DNA from: UBA11889 sp002313255
GTDB lineage: Bacteria > Pseudomonadota > Gammaproteobacteria > Pseudomonadales > Azotimanducaceae
Reading direction: 5' to 3'
NCBI GenBank assembly: GCA_913045265.1
Contig: CAJWQX010000066.1
Coordinates: 1 to 15,084 of the forward strand
Length of the DNA stretch: 15,084 nt
Shown: positions 14,246-15,084 of the stretch, one piece after another
How the letters are laid out: every line of letters starts with the position of its first letter
How positions within the stretch are numbered: the first letter of the stretch is position 1
Notes under the pieces: model-generated
What the model was told of the DNA's origin: nothing
The model's input: only the letters and a program-made list of their open reading frames with translations
Database searches by the model: none
Made by a program: the position numbers and the translations under genes

Positions 14246-15084
14246 ATGAGCGAACAAACAGGGACCATTAGCGTCCCCGAGGCCAACGCCGTGGCCGAGC
14301 ACGTCAGACCTCTGATCGAGAGCGTCAAGAAGAGTAGGGGAATGCTCGGGCCACACGACGTGGCGGATCACCTTGAGGTACGGATTGAGACGCTGGGTCT
14401 TTCCGACGCTCTCGCGCACTTTCGTGAGCATGGCTACGCAGTCATCGAGGACGTTGCGCCACCCGAAGAGATGGATGAACTACGAGAAGCCATTCACAGC
14501 CTCTCCACCGGAATCCCCGGTACCGCCTACCGCTCGGCACCACATTTACTGGGCCGTCATCCTGCCATTGACCGAATCGCCACCAATCCGAAAATCCTCG
14601 CTTTTGCAGAGGTGAGTGTGGGCAATGGTCTACGTGCCAGCCAGTTCGCCGGTTCGGTTATGGTTAAAAGCGAAGACGAGACCAGCGTGCACGCGGACCA
14701 GAACTGGATACCAGCACCTTTTCCTGAACATAACTGTGTGATCACTTTTTGTACGCCGTGCGAAGGCATGACGGCCGAAGGGGGTGCAACTCGCGTTGTG
14801 CCTGACAGTCACGTACTGCGTCGGCACCCGACGGTTGAAGAATCACTCTCAGAGACCGTCGCGATCGAGGTCGAAAAAGGCGGCACGGCGGTTTGGGGCG
14901 GATCGGCCTGGCATGGGGGCGGGCGGCGAACCATCGGTGGTACGCGAACGGTGCTCCATGCAACTTATCAACGACTTTATACTCAGCCCATCGATGATTT
15001 CAGCTATTTGCTGGAGGACGAGGAATACATGGCCTCCGCTCCAGAAGGTATGCGGGGAATCCTAGGCGAAGGATTATTTTTCGG
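14246..15084 (+). CDS. Phytanoyl-CoA dioxygenase (PhyH) family protein 4 (3' end outside window)
   Basis: The frame is open from the ATG at 14246 to the right edge (279 codons), so only a short C-terminal piece is missing. Iron ligands are H149-x-D151 in V-H-A-D-Q-N-W and H223 in W-H-G-G-G; R234 in G-T-R-T-V-L-H is the 2-oxoglutarate arginine. It is the sister of PhyH1: both share P-F-P-E-H-N, C-E-G-M-T, L-Y-T-Q-P-I-D-D-F and A-P-E-G-M-R, with 40 of 48 residues identical near the C-terminus. At the DNA level many third positions differ, so the duplication is not recent. It has about ten extra residues before the helical domain. Its D-G before the distal histidine motif is changed to G-G (V-W-G-G-S-A-W-H), unlike the other three copies. 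AAAGGGAG at 14229-14236 is a usable ribosome site with a long spacer. Cytoplasmic; substrate unknown. Confidence 0.94.
   Translation, partial: MSEQTGTISVPEANAVAEHVRPLIESVKKSRGMLGPHDVADHLEVRIETLGLSDALAHFREHGYAVIEDVAPPEEMDELREAIHSLSTGIPGTAYRSAPHLLGRHPAIDRIATNPKILAFAEVSVGNGLRASQFAGSVMVKSEDETSVHADQNWIPAPFPEHNCVITFCTPCEGMTAEGGATRVVPDSHVLRRHPTVEESLSETVAIEVEKGGTAVWGGSAWHGGGRRTIGGTRTVLHATYQRLYTQPIDDFSYLLEDEEYMASAPEGMRGILGEGLFF

Noticed and set aside
13574..14431. A 285-codon open frame on the minus strand.
   Set aside because: It runs antisense through PhyH4's start and the SDR remnant and overlaps the symporter start out of frame; the composition (many R, S, H, P) is that of a shadow frame and shows no domain.

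Overview
This window looks like an accessory region of a Gram-negative proteobacterial chromosome, most likely a marine gammaproteobacterium. The evidence is a TonB-dependent outer-membrane receptor with a classical signal peptide and TonB box, a MelB-type (GPH) transporter, and a cytoplasmic complement of glutathione S-transferase (GST), SnoaL, SDR and phytanoyl-CoA-dioxygenase-like (PhyH) proteins. The taxon is an inference from protein style; there is no rRNA or tRNA to confirm it. I saw no insertion sequence, integrase, CRISPR array or tRNA.

Layout. Left part, minus strand: a SnoaL-like protein (2571-2083), a GFA/CENP-V-type zinc protein (1794-1171) and a GST that runs off the left edge (782-1). 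A possible transporter-tail remnant lies on the plus strand in the 783-1170 gap. Centre, plus strand: PhyH1 (2832-3710), a truncated PhyH relic on the opposite strand (4026-3711), a TonB receptor (4253-6640) with a strong terminator, PhyH2 (6851-7735), a small SCP2-like protein (8031-8462) followed after 30 bases by PhyH3 (8493-9329), a serine beta-lactamase-fold hydrolase (9493-10638) and a broken PhyH C-terminal relic (10677-10922). Right part: three minus-strand genes, namely a GPH-type cation symporter (13695-12211), a membrane-anchored small protein (12189-11776) and a hypothetical exported protein (11561-10968). These are followed on the plus strand by a truncated, frameshifted SDR relic (about 13770-14170) and PhyH4 (14246 to the right edge).

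The theme is expansion of one Fe(II)/2-oxoglutarate dioxygenase family. There are four apparently functional genes, each with the HxD...H iron triad and the distal arginine, plus two decayed copies from different ends of the protein. Around them sit an outer-membrane importer, an inner-membrane symporter, an esterase-like hydrolase, an SDR, a GST and a possible lipid carrier. Together this resembles a locus for taking up and oxidising some hydrophobic or conjugated organic compound. That role is inference: no gene here identifies the substrate. The remnants at the joins between genes, and a low-GC patch near 11.9 kb, suggest repeated duplication, rearrangement and decay.

Both edge genes (GST on the left, PhyH4 on the right) are complete at their 5' ends and cut by the window at their 3' ends.
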